Part shown: one piece after another, positions 1-9,111 of the stretch
Layout: every line of letters starts with the position of its first letter
Numbering within the stretch: the stretch's first letter is position 1
NCBI RefSeq assembly: GCF_027533625.1
Contig: NZ_JAQAGZ010000019.1
Location: 62,001 to 126,000, forward strand
DNA: 64,000 nucleotides
Origin: Paenibacillus gyeongsangnamensis
Lineage (GTDB): Bacteria > Bacillota > Bacilli > Paenibacillales > NBRC-103111
Direction: 5' to 3'
Made by a program: the position numbers and the translations under genes
Notes under the pieces: model-generated
The model's input: only the letters and a program-made list of their open reading frames with translations
Database searches by the model: none
What the model was told of the DNA's origin: nothing

Positions 1-2
1 CG

Positions 3-623
3 ACCGAAGAGGTGCAGGCGATGGTCGTCAAATTCCAGGACGCCGCGCGCCGAGCCGTCGAGGCCGGCGTAGATACGATCGAGCTTCACGGGGCGCACGG
101 CTACCTGATCCACCAATTCCATTCACCGGCCATCAACAACCGGACGGACGCGTACGGCGAAGACTTGTCCCGCTTCGGCGTCGAAGTGATCCAGGCGGTC
201 AAAAGCGTCATGCCGGCGGGCATGCCGCTTATTATGCGAATCTCCGCGGTCGAGTATATCGACGGAGGCTACGATCTGGCGCACAGCATCGAAATCGGAC
301 GCAAGTATAAAGAGGCCGGCGTCGACATCTTCCACGTGAGCAGCGGCGGCGAAGGTCCTGCCGGCGCAAGGAAGCCGGGCAATTATCCGGGCTATCAGGT
401 ACCGATGGCCCGAGCCTTTAAGGAGGCGCTGCAGGTACCGGTCATCGCCGTCGGCATGCTGGAGGACGCCAAGCTGGCGGAAGCGACCGTAGCGAACGAG
501 GATGCCGATCTCGTGGCCGTCGCCCGCGGCATGCTGCGCGATCCGTATTGGGCCACTCACGCCATTCAAGCCGTAAGCCGCGAGAAGGTGAATGTGCCGA
601 AGCAGTATGAAAGGGCCTATTGA
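3..623 (+). CDS. namA: Old yellow enzyme-family NADPH dehydrogenase, C-terminal part (NamA/YqjM-like)
   Basis: The gene enters from the left edge, so only the last 206 residues are visible. Family role: FMN-dependent reduction of activated C=C bonds with NADPH, in the cytoplasm. Visible OYE signatures are HGAHGYLI (the His pair that binds the substrate), the NNRTDAYG segment, a SSGG phosphate loop, AVGM, and a C-terminal VARGMLRDPYW segment. The reading frame is open upstream of the first in-frame GTG at position 12, so the true start lies outside the window. A gene-free stretch follows. Confidence 0.9.
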   Translation, partial: TEEVQAMVVKFQDAARRAVEAGVDTIELHGAHGYLIHQFHSPAINNRTDAYGEDLSRFGVEVIQAVKSVMPAGMPLIMRISAVEYIDGGYDLAHSIEIGRKYKEAGVDIFHVSSGGEGPAGARKPGNYPGYQVPMARAFKEALQVPVIAVGMLEDAKLAEATVANEDADLVAVARGMLRDPYWATHAIQAVSREKVNVPKQYERAY

Positions 624-1003
624 TCCGTAACATGTCCTTACTGCATTCAGCCCGGTTCCCACTGGCGCTGATCGCACTTGATCAGCGCGCTCGCGAACGG
701 CAAGCCGGAGGAGCCTGCCTCTCGGCGGAATCGTCATCGACAGCCGCTTCGGACTTGGCTGGCTTCCTCTCGCAGCTCCGCTAATTACGCTTGGCGGCTG
801 GCCAATCCCCTGATCAACTGGCCGCTTCGCCGCCGGCAAAGCGGCCGGCAAGCTGCCAACCTGTTGGCTTCAGCCCGCATTACTCGCCTTCCCGGTGAGA
901 AATGCGGGCTGTTTTTAATACCCATGTATTTACAATGTCCGTCCCATCTCGCAAGATAGAGCTATCCAAGTTGTCCATAAAAGATCGATAAGGAGTGAGC
1001 GGC
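624..1003. other. Gene-free stretch with two hairpins
   Basis: No reading frame here has a ribosome site or recognisable protein similarity. A perfect 9-bp stem (GCGCTGATC, 665-673; partner 680-688) has no U-tract. A true terminator lies at 872-916. The rest may be degraded coding sequence, but I could not name a family. Confidence 0.5.
872..916 (+). terminator. Rho-independent terminator
   Basis: The 10-bp stem AGCCCGCATT / AATGCGGGCT is followed by GTTTTT. It closes transcription coming from the NADPH dehydrogenase side. Confidence 0.75.
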
Positions 1004-1540
1004 ATGCCGGTCATTGCGCTTCTGCGCGGTATCAACGTCAGCGGTAAAAACATGATTAAGATGGACCGGTTAAAGGCGTTGTTTGAAGCGCTGGGCTACC
1101 GGGAGGTACGAACGTACATCCAAAGCGGCAATGTGGTATTTGATACGGACGCTCCGGCGTCGGCCGTTGCGGATGCGGTAGAGCGAAGGATCCGGGAGGA
1201 GCTCAGTTATAACGTGAAAGTGCTCGTGAGAACTTCCCGGGAGCTGGAGGAGATCGCAGCCCGGAACCCTTTTGGCGCGGCAGACGCTTCTGAGGGCGAG
1301 CCTCCCTACGTTACTTTCCTGTTCGGAGAACCTTCCCCGGAAGCGTTAGCGAAGCTGGAAGCATCCCGTCGGGGCGATGACGAGGTTCGCGTCTTGGGCC
1401 GGGAGGCTTACGTGCTGTGCCGGAACGGCTACGGCAAGACGCCGCTGTCCAACAGCTTTCTCGAGAAGAAGCTGGACGTGTACGCCACGACGCGGAATTG
1501 GAAGACGATCCATGCCTTGATCGAGATGAGCCGAAGTTAA
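1004..1540 (+). CDS. DUF1697 family protein
   Basis: A 178-residue cytoplasmic protein starting MPVIALLRGINVSGK, the typical DUF1697 opening; YIQSGNVVF and the C-terminal ATTRNWKT segment are also family features. The biochemical function of DUF1697 is not established. The ATG at 1004 is preferred over the GTG at 995 because AGGAG (991-995) lies 8 nt upstream of it and overlaps the GTG. Monocistronic; the dipeptidase gene follows with its own promoter-like sequence. Confidence 0.85.
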   Translation: MPVIALLRGINVSGKNMIKMDRLKALFEALGYREVRTYIQSGNVVFDTDAPASAVADAVERRIREELSYNVKVLVRTSRELEEIAARNPFGAADASEGEPPYVTFLFGEPSPEALAKLEASRRGDDEVRVLGREAYVLCRNGYGKTPLSNSFLEKKLDVYATTRNWKTIHALIEMSRS

Positions 1541-1584
1541 CCGTGAGCATGCCGCGGCCCGGTTTCAAGGTTGGACGGTGCTTA

Positions 1585-1593
1585 TGGTATAGT
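1585..1593 (+). promoter_or_regulatory. Possible extended -10 promoter for the M20 dipeptidase gene
   Basis: TGGTATAGT carries a TG-N-TATAGT extended -10 element about 40 nt before the dipeptidase start. No good -35 is seen at 17 bp, which is tolerable for an extended -10 promoter. Confidence 0.4.
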
Positions 1594-1635
1594 GAAGGCA
1601 GGATTCGATTTGTTCAGTAAAGGAGACTGTAACCG

Positions 1636-3012
1636 ATGACCTCCCCGATTAATGCGTATTTAGCCCAGGAGCGCGACCGCCATCTGGCGGAGCTGATGGA
1701 ATTCGTCCGCATCCCGAGCGTGAGCGCCAGCACTGAGCATAAGCCGGACATGGCCCGCGCGGCCGAATGGCTGGCGGCGCAGCTGAGGCAAGCGGGACTC
1801 GAGAACGTCCAGGTGCTTCCGACCGCAGGCCACCCGGTCGTGTACGGCGACTGGCTGCATGCGCCCGGCCAGCCGACGGCGCTCATTTACGGCCACTACG
1901 ACGTGCAGCCGGCCGATCCGCTGGAGCAATGGACCAGCGAGCCGTTCGAGCCCGTCATCCGGGACGGCAAGCTGTACGGCCGCGGGGCGACGGACGATAA
2001 AGCTCAGCTGTACACCCACGTGAAGACCGTCGAGGCTTTCCTGCAGACGCAGGGGAAGCTCCCGGTAAACGTCAAGTTCTGCATCGAAGGCGAGGAGGAG
2101 ATCGCCAGCCCCAGCCTTCCGGCGTTCCTGGAAAAGCAAGCTGAGCTGCTGAAGGCGGACGCGATCGTCATCTCAGACGGGCCGATGCACGACGAGGGCG
2201 TGCCCTCGATTTGCTACGGTCTTCGCGGCCTGTGCGGCTTCCAGCTCGACGTGCAAGGTCCGAAGAACGACCTGCACTCGGGCCTGTACGGCGGCGGCGT
2301 TGCAAACCCCGCCACCGCGCTGGTGGAGCTGCTATCCTCCATGCGGAACGCCGAAGGCCATATTACGATCGAAGACTTCTATGAAGGCGTGAATGTATTA
2401 TCCCAGACGGAACGGGAGGCGTTTCGCGAGCTGAGCCTGGACGACGTCAAGCTCGCAGGCGAGCTGGCGGTGCCGGAGCTGACCGGCGAGGCGGGGTACT
2501 CGTTCCTCGAACGGACGACGGCACGGCCCACGCTCGAAGTGAACGGCATTTACGGCGGGTATCAGGGCGAAGGCCTGAAGCCGATCGTCCCTTCGGCAGC
2601 GTCCGCCAAGCTGTCCTGCCGGCTCGTCGATCAGCAGGACCCGGACCGGATCATGCAGGCGATCGAGCGGCATATCGCGAAGCACAAGCCGGCAGGCGTC
2701 ACGGTAAAGGTACAGCAAACCCACCGCGGCAAGCCGTTCTACATTTCGCCGGAGCACCCTTACATTCAGGCGGCAGCGGCGGCCTATGAGACCGGCTTCG
2801 GGAAGATGCCCGTCTATATCCGCAGCGGCGGTTCCATCCCGATCGTGGAGGTATTCTCCCGCGTGCTCGGAGCGCCCGTGGTCATGATGGACTTCGGCCT
2901 GCCCGGCGAAAATATGCATGCCCCCAACGAGCATTTTCACTTGGAAAATTTCGATAAGGGCATTGCGACGCTGGTGCAATATTGGCAGGAGCTGAGCCAG
3001 CTGCAGAAGTAG
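1636..3012 (+). CDS. M20 family metallopeptidase / dipeptidase
   Basis: A 458-residue cytoplasmic zinc peptidase of the M20 (carnosinase/CNDP-like) branch. The metal and catalytic motifs are present in order: YGHYDVQPAD (about residue 86), GRGATDDK (about 115), the EGEEEIASP catalytic Glu loop (about 149), a dimerisation domain in the middle, and HAPNEHF with the last metal ligand near the C-terminus. Likely hydrolyses dipeptides or acylated amino acids; the substrate cannot be read from sequence. The ATG is preceded by AAAGGAGA. Single gene, ended by a hairpin at 3051-3094. Confidence 0.9.
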   Translation: MTSPINAYLAQERDRHLAELMEFVRIPSVSASTEHKPDMARAAEWLAAQLRQAGLENVQVLPTAGHPVVYGDWLHAPGQPTALIYGHYDVQPADPLEQWTSEPFEPVIRDGKLYGRGATDDKAQLYTHVKTVEAFLQTQGKLPVNVKFCIEGEEEIASPSLPAFLEKQAELLKADAIVISDGPMHDEGVPSICYGLRGLCGFQLDVQGPKNDLHSGLYGGGVANPATALVELLSSMRNAEGHITIEDFYEGVNVLSQTEREAFRELSLDDVKLAGELAVPELTGEAGYSFLERTTARPTLEVNGIYGGYQGEGLKPIVPSAASAKLSCRLVDQQDPDRIMQAIERHIAKHKPAGVTVKVQQTHRGKPFYISPEHPYIQAAAAAYETGFGKMPVYIRSGGSIPIVEVFSRVLGAPVVMMDFGLPGENMHAPNEHFHLENFDKGIATLVQYWQELSQLQK

Positions 3013-3050
3013 CAAATAAAAGAGCCAAAAAACTTTTCACTATGTGCAAA

Positions 3051-3094
3051 AGAACCTTCAGACCACTATAACAGTGGAAGCTGAAGGTTCTTTT
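3051..3094 (+). terminator. Rho-independent terminator after the M20 gene
   Basis: The 11-bp stem AGAACCTTCAG / CTGAAGGTTCT has an inner CCACT/AGTGG stem and is followed by TTTT. It lies between convergent genes, the dipeptidase and pckA. Confidence 0.8.
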
Positions 3095-3157
3095 GGATCG
3101 GGATTATAATAGCATGGGATGAATTTACCCCGGATATTAATTGCGATAAGCCTGCGG

Positions 3158-4744
3158 CTATTCCGTCCGCGGACCCGCCTTTCTTACCGCCTCGGGTGCA
3201 TCCGGGAACTTCTCGAAGTTCCGGCTGAAGCGTTCCGCAAGCTCGCGGGCCTTCGCATCGTAAGCGGCATGATCGGCCCAAGTGCGGCTCGGCTGCAGCA
3301 CCTCGCTCGGAACCCCTTCTACCGCCTCCGGCACGGCGAGGCCGAATACCGGGTCCGCGCTGAAGGCGCTTCGCTCGATGGAGCCGTTGATAGCCGCCGT
3401 CACCATCGCGCGGGTGTAGGCCAGCTTCATCCGCTGCCCGACTCCATAAGGTCCGCCGGACCAGCCGGTGTTCACGAGATACACGCGTACGCGGTGCTCC
3501 TCGATCTTGCGGCCCAGCATGTCTGCATACACACTCGGTCTAAGCGGCAGGAACGGCGAGCCGAAGCAAGCGGAGAAGGTCGATTCCGGCTCCGTGACGC
3601 CACGCTCCGTTCCGGCCAGCTTGGACGTGTAGCCCGAGAGGAAATGATACATCGCCTGCTCCTTCGTCAGACGGGCGATCGGCGGCAGCACGCCCGAGGC
3701 GTCCGCCGTCAAGAATATGATCACCTTCGGATGTCCGCCTATGCCCGGAATGAGTGCGCCCGGGATATAATCCACCGGATACGCCGCGCGCGTATTCTCC
3801 GTCAGCGAGCCGTCGTTGTAATCGGCTTCCCCCGTTGTCGGGTCCAACACCACATTCTCCAGCACGGAGCCGAAGCGGATGGCGTTCCAAATCTGCGGCT
3901 CCTTCGCTTCGGACAGGCCGATGCACTTGGCATAGCAGCCGCCCTCGAAGTTGAAGACGCCGCGCTTCGACCAGCCGTGCTCGTCGTCCCCAATCAGGCT
4001 GCGTTCCGGATCGGCGGACAAGGTTGTTTTGCCGGTGCCTGATAATCCGAAGAACAAAGCTACGTCCCCGTCGGCTCCGGCATTGGCGGAGCAGTGCATC
4101 GGCAGGACGCCGCGCATCGGCAGCAGGTAGTTCAGCACGCTGAAGATCGATTTCTTCATCTCGCCGGCATATTCGGTGCCGCCGATCAGTACGATTTGCC
4201 GCTCGAACGAAATAATAATGAATGTCTCCGACTGCGTTCCATCCGACGCGGGATCCGCCTTCAGCCCGGGGAGCGCATAAACCGTGAACTGCGGCCGGTG
4301 TGCGGCCAGTTCCGCCGCATCCGGACGAATAAACAGTTGACGGACGAACAGATTATGCCAGGCGTACTCGTTCACCACGCGAATCGGCAGCCGGTATTCG
4401 TCGTCCGCTCCCGCGAACCCGTCAAAGACGAACAGCTCGCGGTCCTGCATATATTGAAGTGCTTTCCGGTACAAGCTGTCGAACTGCGCTTCGGAGATCG
4501 GCTGATTAACGGGCCCCCAGGCCACATGCTCCGACACGGAGGCTTCCCGCACAATATATTTATCCTTGGGAGAACGCCCCGTGAATTTCCCCGTCGTCGC
4601 GCGGAACGCCTGAGCGGAGGACAGAACGCCCTCGCGTCGGCTCAAGGCCAGCCGGACTAATTCGTCAGCGGATAAATTCAGATGGACCGTTCCCGTCGTA
4701 ACCAAACTATGCGGGGCTTGCATCACATCGCGTTCATGGATCAT
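3158..4744 (-). CDS. pckA: Phosphoenolpyruvate carboxykinase (ATP)
   Basis: A 528-residue cytoplasmic enzyme that converts oxaloacetate plus ATP to phosphoenolpyruvate, the entry to gluconeogenesis. Diagnostic motifs: FTGRSPKDKYIV near the N-terminus, the kinase-1a P-loop GLSGTGKTTLS (about residue 230), metal-binding GDDEHGWS, and VNTGWSGG(P)YG. Length matches bacterial PckA. An ATG at 4753 is also in frame, but AAAGGG abuts it and sits 9 nt from the ATG at 4744, which is therefore chosen. Phosphoenolpyruvate is also the substrate of the PEP mutase at 53 kb; that link is only metabolic. Confidence 0.95.
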   Translation of the reverse strand: MIHERDVMQAPHSLVTTGTVHLNLSADELVRLALSRREGVLSSAQAFRATTGKFTGRSPKDKYIVREASVSEHVAWGPVNQPISEAQFDSLYRKALQYMQDRELFVFDGFAGADDEYRLPIRVVNEYAWHNLFVRQLFIRPDAAELAAHRPQFTVYALPGLKADPASDGTQSETFIIISFERQIVLIGGTEYAGEMKKSIFSVLNYLLPMRGVLPMHCSANAGADGDVALFFGLSGTGKTTLSADPERSLIGDDEHGWSKRGVFNFEGGCYAKCIGLSEAKEPQIWNAIRFGSVLENVVLDPTTGEADYNDGSLTENTRAAYPVDYIPGALIPGIGGHPKVIIFLTADASGVLPPIARLTKEQAMYHFLSGYTSKLAGTERGVTEPESTFSACFGSPFLPLRPSVYADMLGRKIEEHRVRVYLVNTGWSGGPYGVGQRMKLAYTRAMVTAAINGSIERSAFSADPVFGLAVPEAVEGVPSEVLQPSRTWADHAAYDAKARELAERFSRNFEKFPDAPEAVRKAGPRTE

Positions 4745-4860
4745 GCAGTTCATCCCTTTCTTCGTAAACGTCTAATTAGTATGTAACATATATTTTAATA
4801 ATGCGCAATAATTTGTTCATATTGTTCATAACAACGTCATAATTTTACTCATCTACCTAC

Positions 4861-4893
4861 TATAAGCTACGAAAACTTATAATTCTTATCAAC
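4861..4893 (+). repeat. Terminator-associated two-hairpin repeat, copy E (right half only)
   Basis: Contains only the second stem-loop of the element: ATAAG-CTACGAAAA-CTTAT, then TCTTATCAAC. The full copies are at 13481, 20009 and 56901. As in the other copies, the right end touches the terminator hairpin of a minus-strand gene, here the DeoR regulator gene. Confidence 0.7.
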
Positions 4894-4935
4894 CAAAAAA
4901 GCCCATCTCCTGCAGCAGCAGGAAATGAGCTTCTT
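4894..4935 (-). terminator. Terminator of the AEP catabolic operon
   Basis: On the minus strand an imperfect stem (AGCTCATTTCCTGC ... GCAGGAGATGGGCT) is followed by TTTTTT. It closes the operon that ends with the DeoR-family gene. Confidence 0.75.
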
Positions 4936-5030
4936 CGGTCATTCTAGCGTTTCAATACCTATGCACTTCGTTTATCTCCAGCACCTTCAGCGCTTCATTC
5001 CCCTGGTTTCAGCTTCCCGGCACATAACCG

Positions 5031-5816
5031 TTATTCCGCATGAATCCAGTTCACGCCCTTCTCCGCCAAGTACTGCTCCCACTCTTTGGGCACCGGGAAA
5101 TCGCTGATGATGAGGTCGATTTCCTTGAGGTCGGCGATTTTATAGAACTGCACTTCCCCGAACTTGGAATGGTCGGACAGCACGATGCTCTGCTTGGAGT
5201 GCTCGATGAGCTTCCGGGCCAGCTGCCCCCGCTCCGCGTCAAAGCCGGTGATGCCCTTGCCCATCATGATGCCGTCGATCGAGATAAACGCTTTGTCGGC
5301 GTAGAACGTTTCGATCATCTTCTCCGCTATGGCACCGGATACCCGGGAATGCTTGCTGTTCACCTTGCCGCCGATGAAATAGATTTCCCCCGAGAACAAA
5401 TCCTTATTCTGGTAGTCGATGAGCAGGTACAGCACAGGCACGGATACGGTCAGCACGGTGATGTTCTTCTTGCCGAGCAGGTAATGGATCATCTGCTGGG
5501 TGGTCGTCCCGTCATCGACGAAGATGACGTCATTGTCCTCCACGAGCGAAGCCGCCGCGCGCCCGATGCGCCGCTTCTCCTCGGCTCTCGTGATCTCCCG
5601 CTTGAAATGGGCGGGCTCCTCACGGGCCAGATTGATTTTGACGGCGCCGCCGTACACCCGCTTCAGCTTGTTCTCCGCCTCCAGCTCCTCCAGGTAACGC
5701 CGGATCGTTTCCGAGGATACCTTGAGCTTGTCCACCAGGTCTACAGTTCTGACTTTTCCTTCCAGATTCAACATATTAAGGATGAGATCCTTACGTTCCT
5801 CGCCGATTAATGACAC
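5031..5816 (-). CDS. DeoR/GlpR-family transcriptional regulator of the AEP operon
   Basis: A 261-residue repressor-type protein. The N-terminal winged helix-turn-helix (about residues 6-58) contains VSSETIRRYLEELE and KRVYGGAV. The C-terminal half is the DeoR effector-sensing domain, with the DDGTTTQQM loop near residue 100. It is the last gene of a seven-gene run for AEP uptake and degradation, so control of that operon by a phosphonate or phosphorylated intermediate is a reasonable inference. The start is GTG with GGAGGAGG upstream. A candidate operator shared by two promoter regions of the operon is described at 11953-11995 and 13318-13360. Confidence 0.88.
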   Translation of the reverse strand: MSLIGEERKDLILNMLNLEGKVRTVDLVDKLKVSSETIRRYLEELEAENKLKRVYGGAVKINLAREEPAHFKREITRAEEKRRIGRAAASLVEDNDVIFVDDGTTTQQMIHYLLGKKNITVLTVSVPVLYLLIDYQNKDLFSGEIYFIGGKVNSKHSRVSGAIAEKMIETFYADKAFISIDGIMMGKGITGFDAERGQLARKLIEHSKQSIVLSDHSKFGEVQFYKIADLKEIDLIISDFPVPKEWEQYLAEKGVNWIHAE

Positions 5817-5891
5817 TTCAGAGGATCCTCCTCCATGAATGTGGTACTTCTGTCACCCATTATAAACAGCCTTGCAAAAGCTTGTCATTAT

Positions 5892-7052
5892 TTACTTTTT
5901 CTCAACATGCTCGTGAATTATGATACCACGCCGCTCCAACGCGCGGAAAATCGTCTGAGGGTCGAACGCATGCTCCGGAATAGTCACCCCGGTGCGCTGC
6001 ACCTCGCCCTTCGCGATCAGCTCCGCGGCGATGGCCATCGGAATGCCGACGTTCCGGGTGTAAGCCCGGAGTCTCTCCCAGCCCTCCACGGAGCCGTCGG
6101 AGGCCGGATGCGTATGCGTTATCGTATGCGTTGCCTGCCGGCCGTCCTTCGTGCCGGATACCTCCACGTGCAGGGAATAGCCGTACAGCTCGGTTTCCTG
6201 GCCTTCCTTCGAATTATACAGGTACTGAGCGATCGCATCCATGATGCCGATTTCGGTATCGCCGACGCGGATCGGCTCATTCCGCATGAAGCCCCAGTCG
6301 TAGAGCGCACGGACGAGCTGCATGTTCTTCTGCGGCCAAGTGCCCCGCACCTTGATCAGCTTGACGTTCTTAGCGGCTAGCGCCTCCGCCAGCGTCTTCG
6401 TCTCCGCGTGCGGAATGATGTACTGCACGTTCTTGCCGTAAGGCTGCGGCAGCTCCACCTCCAGGGGTCTGGCGAACGGCGGCACCTGGACGAATTGCCC
6501 GTTCTCGTACACGACGCGTCCCTCCAGATTCGGATCGTACTCGTACGTCGTTGTTTCCGTGATGGACTTGGAGAACGCGATCGGACGGTAAGAGCCGTGG
6601 CTCACGCGAACCGTATCCACCTCGTCCAGTTGATTCGCGGCGTGCATCGCCATCATTTGGGTGACGCCCGGCGTCATGCCGAAGCCCGGGATGAACGTTT
6701 TGCCATGACGCTTGAACAGCTCGTCAGACGCGTATTCTTCGCCGAAGCCGTTCAGATTCACCCCGTGGCAGCCCGCTTCCGCGATCCAGGCGGTGGACAG
6801 ACCGTTCAATGTAATGGTCGTGCCGTCCATGACCACATCATAGCCATTCATGAGCAGGACCGTCGCCGCTTTGTCAAAAATGTTCACCTTTACGAAATCC
6901 ACGCGCGGATCGTTCAGCCAGGCAACCACCTTCAAGCCTTCCTCTTCATTGAAATCCGCTACCGTAATTTGATCGAAGCTTGAGAACTGCACCAAATCAA
7001 GAATCGCCTCGCGGCAAATACGTCCTGCACCGCCTAAACAAAATACTTTCAT
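5892..7052 (-). CDS. Saccharopine dehydrogenase-like NAD(P)-binding protein
   Basis: A 386-residue cytoplasmic oxidoreductase. The N-terminus MKVFCLGGAGRICRE is a Rossmann dinucleotide-binding motif, and the body resembles the saccharopine dehydrogenase family (LNGFGEEYA, IPGFGMTPGVT). Family members make or break secondary amines between an amino acid and a keto acid. The ATG at 7052 is chosen because GAGGAGG lies about 8 nt upstream; a longer in-frame extension has no support. It lies between phnW and the regulator gene in the AEP operon, so it may act on a modified AEP such as an N-substituted form. That role is my inference and is not one I know from characterised AEP pathways. Confidence 0.8.
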   Translation of the reverse strand: MKVFCLGGAGRICREAILDLVQFSSFDQITVADFNEEEGLKVVAWLNDPRVDFVKVNIFDKAATVLLMNGYDVVMDGTTITLNGLSTAWIAEAGCHGVNLNGFGEEYASDELFKRHGKTFIPGFGMTPGVTQMMAMHAANQLDEVDTVRVSHGSYRPIAFSKSITETTTYEYDPNLEGRVVYENGQFVQVPPFARPLEVELPQPYGKNVQYIIPHAETKTLAEALAAKNVKLIKVRGTWPQKNMQLVRALYDWGFMRNEPIRVGDTEIGIMDAIAQYLYNSKEGQETELYGYSLHVEVSGTKDGRQATHTITHTHPASDGSVEGWERLRAYTRNVGIPMAIAAELIAKGEVQRTGVTIPEHAFDPQTIFRALERRGIIIHEHVEKK

Positions 7053-7114
7053 CTCAATTGCCTCCTCGGGAGAATGGATATTAGGGCCAGTTCCCGGTTC
7101 TAAACACGCTGCAC

Positions 7115-8230
7115 TTACAGCCAAAAGCGGTTTCGCTCGACAGCCTCGAGCAATCGCTCCATATCTTCCGGACGCACATCGCCGATGTGGCCGATCCGGA
7201 ACGTCGACGCCGCGGTAATTTTGCCTGGGTAAAGCACGAAGCCTTCCTGTTTCATCAATTGGTAAAATGCCTCAAAGCTGAATTTCTCCGACTCCGGATA
7301 ATAAAAGGATGTAATAATCGGCGACTGCATCGCCTTCGGCAGCAGCGTCCGGAAGCCCAGGCGCTCCATCCCTTCCACCAGCGTCTGATGATTCCGCGTA
7401 TAGCGACGTTGCCGTGCGGCGATCCCGCCTTCCTCCTCTAGCTCGCGGAGCGCCTCGTCGAATGCGCGGACGACATGGGTCGGCGAGGTAAAGCGCCACT
7501 TGCCGTCCTGCCGCTCCATGGTGTCCCATTGATCGAACAGATCCAGGGACAACGAACGGGCAACGCCTTTGCAGCGCTCCAGCCGCTCCCGGTTCGCCAC
7601 GATAAATCCGAAGCCGGGTACGCCTTGGATGCACTTGTTGCTGCTGCTGATCAGGAAATCAATATCCAGCTCAGCCATATCGATCTCCACTCCGCCGAAG
7701 CTGCTCATCGCGTCGACGATCAAGATCCGGCCGCTCCGCTTAACGGCCTGCGCCAGCTCGGAAAGGGGGTTCAGCATGCCGGTTGTCGTCTCGCCATGGA
7801 CAAACGCGACGTGCGTAATCGCAGGGTCGGCTGCAAGCGCGGCTTCAACTTCGGCCGGTTCGGCATAGCCCGTCTCGCCCAGATCGAGCACGGTCGTGTC
7901 GATCCGCAGCACCTCGGCAATTTGCGCGACCCGCTTGCCGTAAGCCCCGTTGACAAGCACGAGCAGCCTCCCTCCGTCCGGTACGACCGAGCCGATCACG
8001 CTCTCCACGGAGAAGGTGCCGCTGCCCTGCATCAGCACGGCGGTGTAACGTCCCGGCTCCGTGGAAGCCAGCTTCGTCAGCTTGGCGCGAATGCCCTGCA
8101 CCAATTGGTTATACTCCTTGTCCCACGTGCACCAATCCTTCAGCATGGCGGCTTTGACCCGCTTCGTTGTGCTGAGGGGCCCCGGTGTGAGGAGCAAATA
8201 CGGATTATCCGGCAATTGCAGATCTGTCAT
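7115..8230 (-). CDS. phnW: 2-aminoethylphosphonate--pyruvate transaminase (catabolic)
   Basis: A 371-residue class V PLP aminotransferase. It transfers the amino group of AEP to pyruvate, giving phosphonoacetaldehyde and alanine. Motifs: LLLTPGPLST at the N-terminus, GSGTFSVES, NGAYGKR, HGETTTGM, DAMSSFGG, and SSSNKCIQG with the PLP lysine at residue 199. It follows phnX by 59 bp, and its product chemistry matches PhnX. A paralogue of similar length in the biosynthetic operon is at 50708-51856. AAAGGAGAG precedes the ATG. Confidence 0.95.
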   Translation of the reverse strand: MTDLQLPDNPYLLLTPGPLSTTKRVKAAMLKDWCTWDKEYNQLVQGIRAKLTKLASTEPGRYTAVLMQGSGTFSVESVIGSVVPDGGRLLVLVNGAYGKRVAQIAEVLRIDTTVLDLGETGYAEPAEVEAALAADPAITHVAFVHGETTTGMLNPLSELAQAVKRSGRILIVDAMSSFGGVEIDMAELDIDFLISSSNKCIQGVPGFGFIVANRERLERCKGVARSLSLDLFDQWDTMERQDGKWRFTSPTHVVRAFDEALRELEEEGGIAARQRRYTRNHQTLVEGMERLGFRTLLPKAMQSPIITSFYYPESEKFSFEAFYQLMKQEGFVLYPGKITAASTFRIGHIGDVRPEDMERLLEAVERNRFWL

Positions 8231-8289
8231 ATTTGTACTTTCTCTCCTTTTGTTATGGCTATGTAGTGCTCCAACAAGCCGTTCGATCC

Positions 8290-9096
8290 TTAAGTTGAAG
8301 GATGGTCCCCTGCCTGCAAACGGGCATTGACTTCCTCGATTACCGGATCTAACGCTCCGATGCTCTCAATTACATAATGCACTCCCGCCTTGCGGTATCG
8401 GCGCTCCACCTCGGCCAGCTTCACAGCCAGCTCGTCCGGATCGCACGCATTCACCTCGGCCTCGCTCATGCCGAGCTCGCTGCCGCCCTTCAGGATGCCG
8501 ACGGTCCAGGCGCCCGCATTCACGCCTTCCCGGATGTCGCTCAGCGTATCGCCCACCTTAACGATATGCTTCATCGGATAAATGCCGAGACGAATCGCAT
8601 TCTCGTAGATCATCCATGGATACGGCCGGCCCTGCGGCACTTCGTCCGGTGTAACGAGGCAGTCGGGCACATAGCCCTTGCGCTTCGCCTCCGCCGTTAC
8701 GGTCCGCATCATCTCCATCGTGTAGCCCGTGGTGGAGCCGATCTTGATCCCTTGCCGGCGAAGCCGGGCTACCTGCTCGATCGCGCCCGGAATCGGGTCC
8801 GTATATTCCTTCAGCACCTCGAAAATTTGCTGCTCGAAATCCGCATACAGCGAATGGACGTCCGCTTCCGTCGGCTCTTGCCCGAAGGCCGTCTTCCAAA
8901 GGCCCGCCACGCGCTCCATCCTGCAGATCGCCTGCACGTGATCCCACTTCAGGAGTCCCATCGGCTCCCTCGCTTCCTCCATCGTGATGGAAATGCCCCG
9001 ATTCTTGAAAATATCCACAAATACGGCTACAGGAGCAAAACAGCCGTAGTCGATCGTCGTCCCTGCCCAGTCCAAAATGACACCTTGCACGCGCAT
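8290..9096 (-). CDS. phnX: Phosphonoacetaldehyde hydrolase (phosphonatase)
   Basis: A 268-residue HAD-superfamily enzyme that cleaves phosphonoacetaldehyde to acetaldehyde and phosphate, the C-P bond-breaking step. The nucleophile motif is LDWAGTTIDYG with Asp9. MGLLKWDH carries Lys50, which aligns with the Schiff-base lysine of the well-studied Bacillus cereus enzyme. GSTTGYT and KVGDTLSDIREG are the HAD motif II and IV regions. It sits between the permease and phnW genes, same strand. Confidence 0.96.
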   Translation of the reverse strand: MRVQGVILDWAGTTIDYGCFAPVAVFVDIFKNRGISITMEEAREPMGLLKWDHVQAICRMERVAGLWKTAFGQEPTEADVHSLYADFEQQIFEVLKEYTDPIPGAIEQVARLRRQGIKIGSTTGYTMEMMRTVTAEAKRKGYVPDCLVTPDEVPQGRPYPWMIYENAIRLGIYPMKHIVKVGDTLSDIREGVNAGAWTVGILKGGSELGMSEAEVNACDPDELAVKLAEVERRYRKAGVHYVIESIGALDPVIEEVNARLQAGDHPST

Positions 9097-9111
9097 AAGT
9101 CGCGCCTCCCT

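Noticed and set aside
678..959. Open frame of about 93 codons on plus after the NADPH dehydrogenase gene
   Set aside because: No ribosome site, no protein family features, and it runs through the terminator hairpin at 872-916.
2398..4042. Long antisense frames opposite the M20 and pckA genes
   Set aside because: High-GC sequence gives long shadow frames; composition is Arg/His/Leu-rich and no motifs are present.
4822..4834. TTGTTCATAACAA as a Rex or similar operator before pckA
   Set aside because: Too far from known consensus, and no second site is present.
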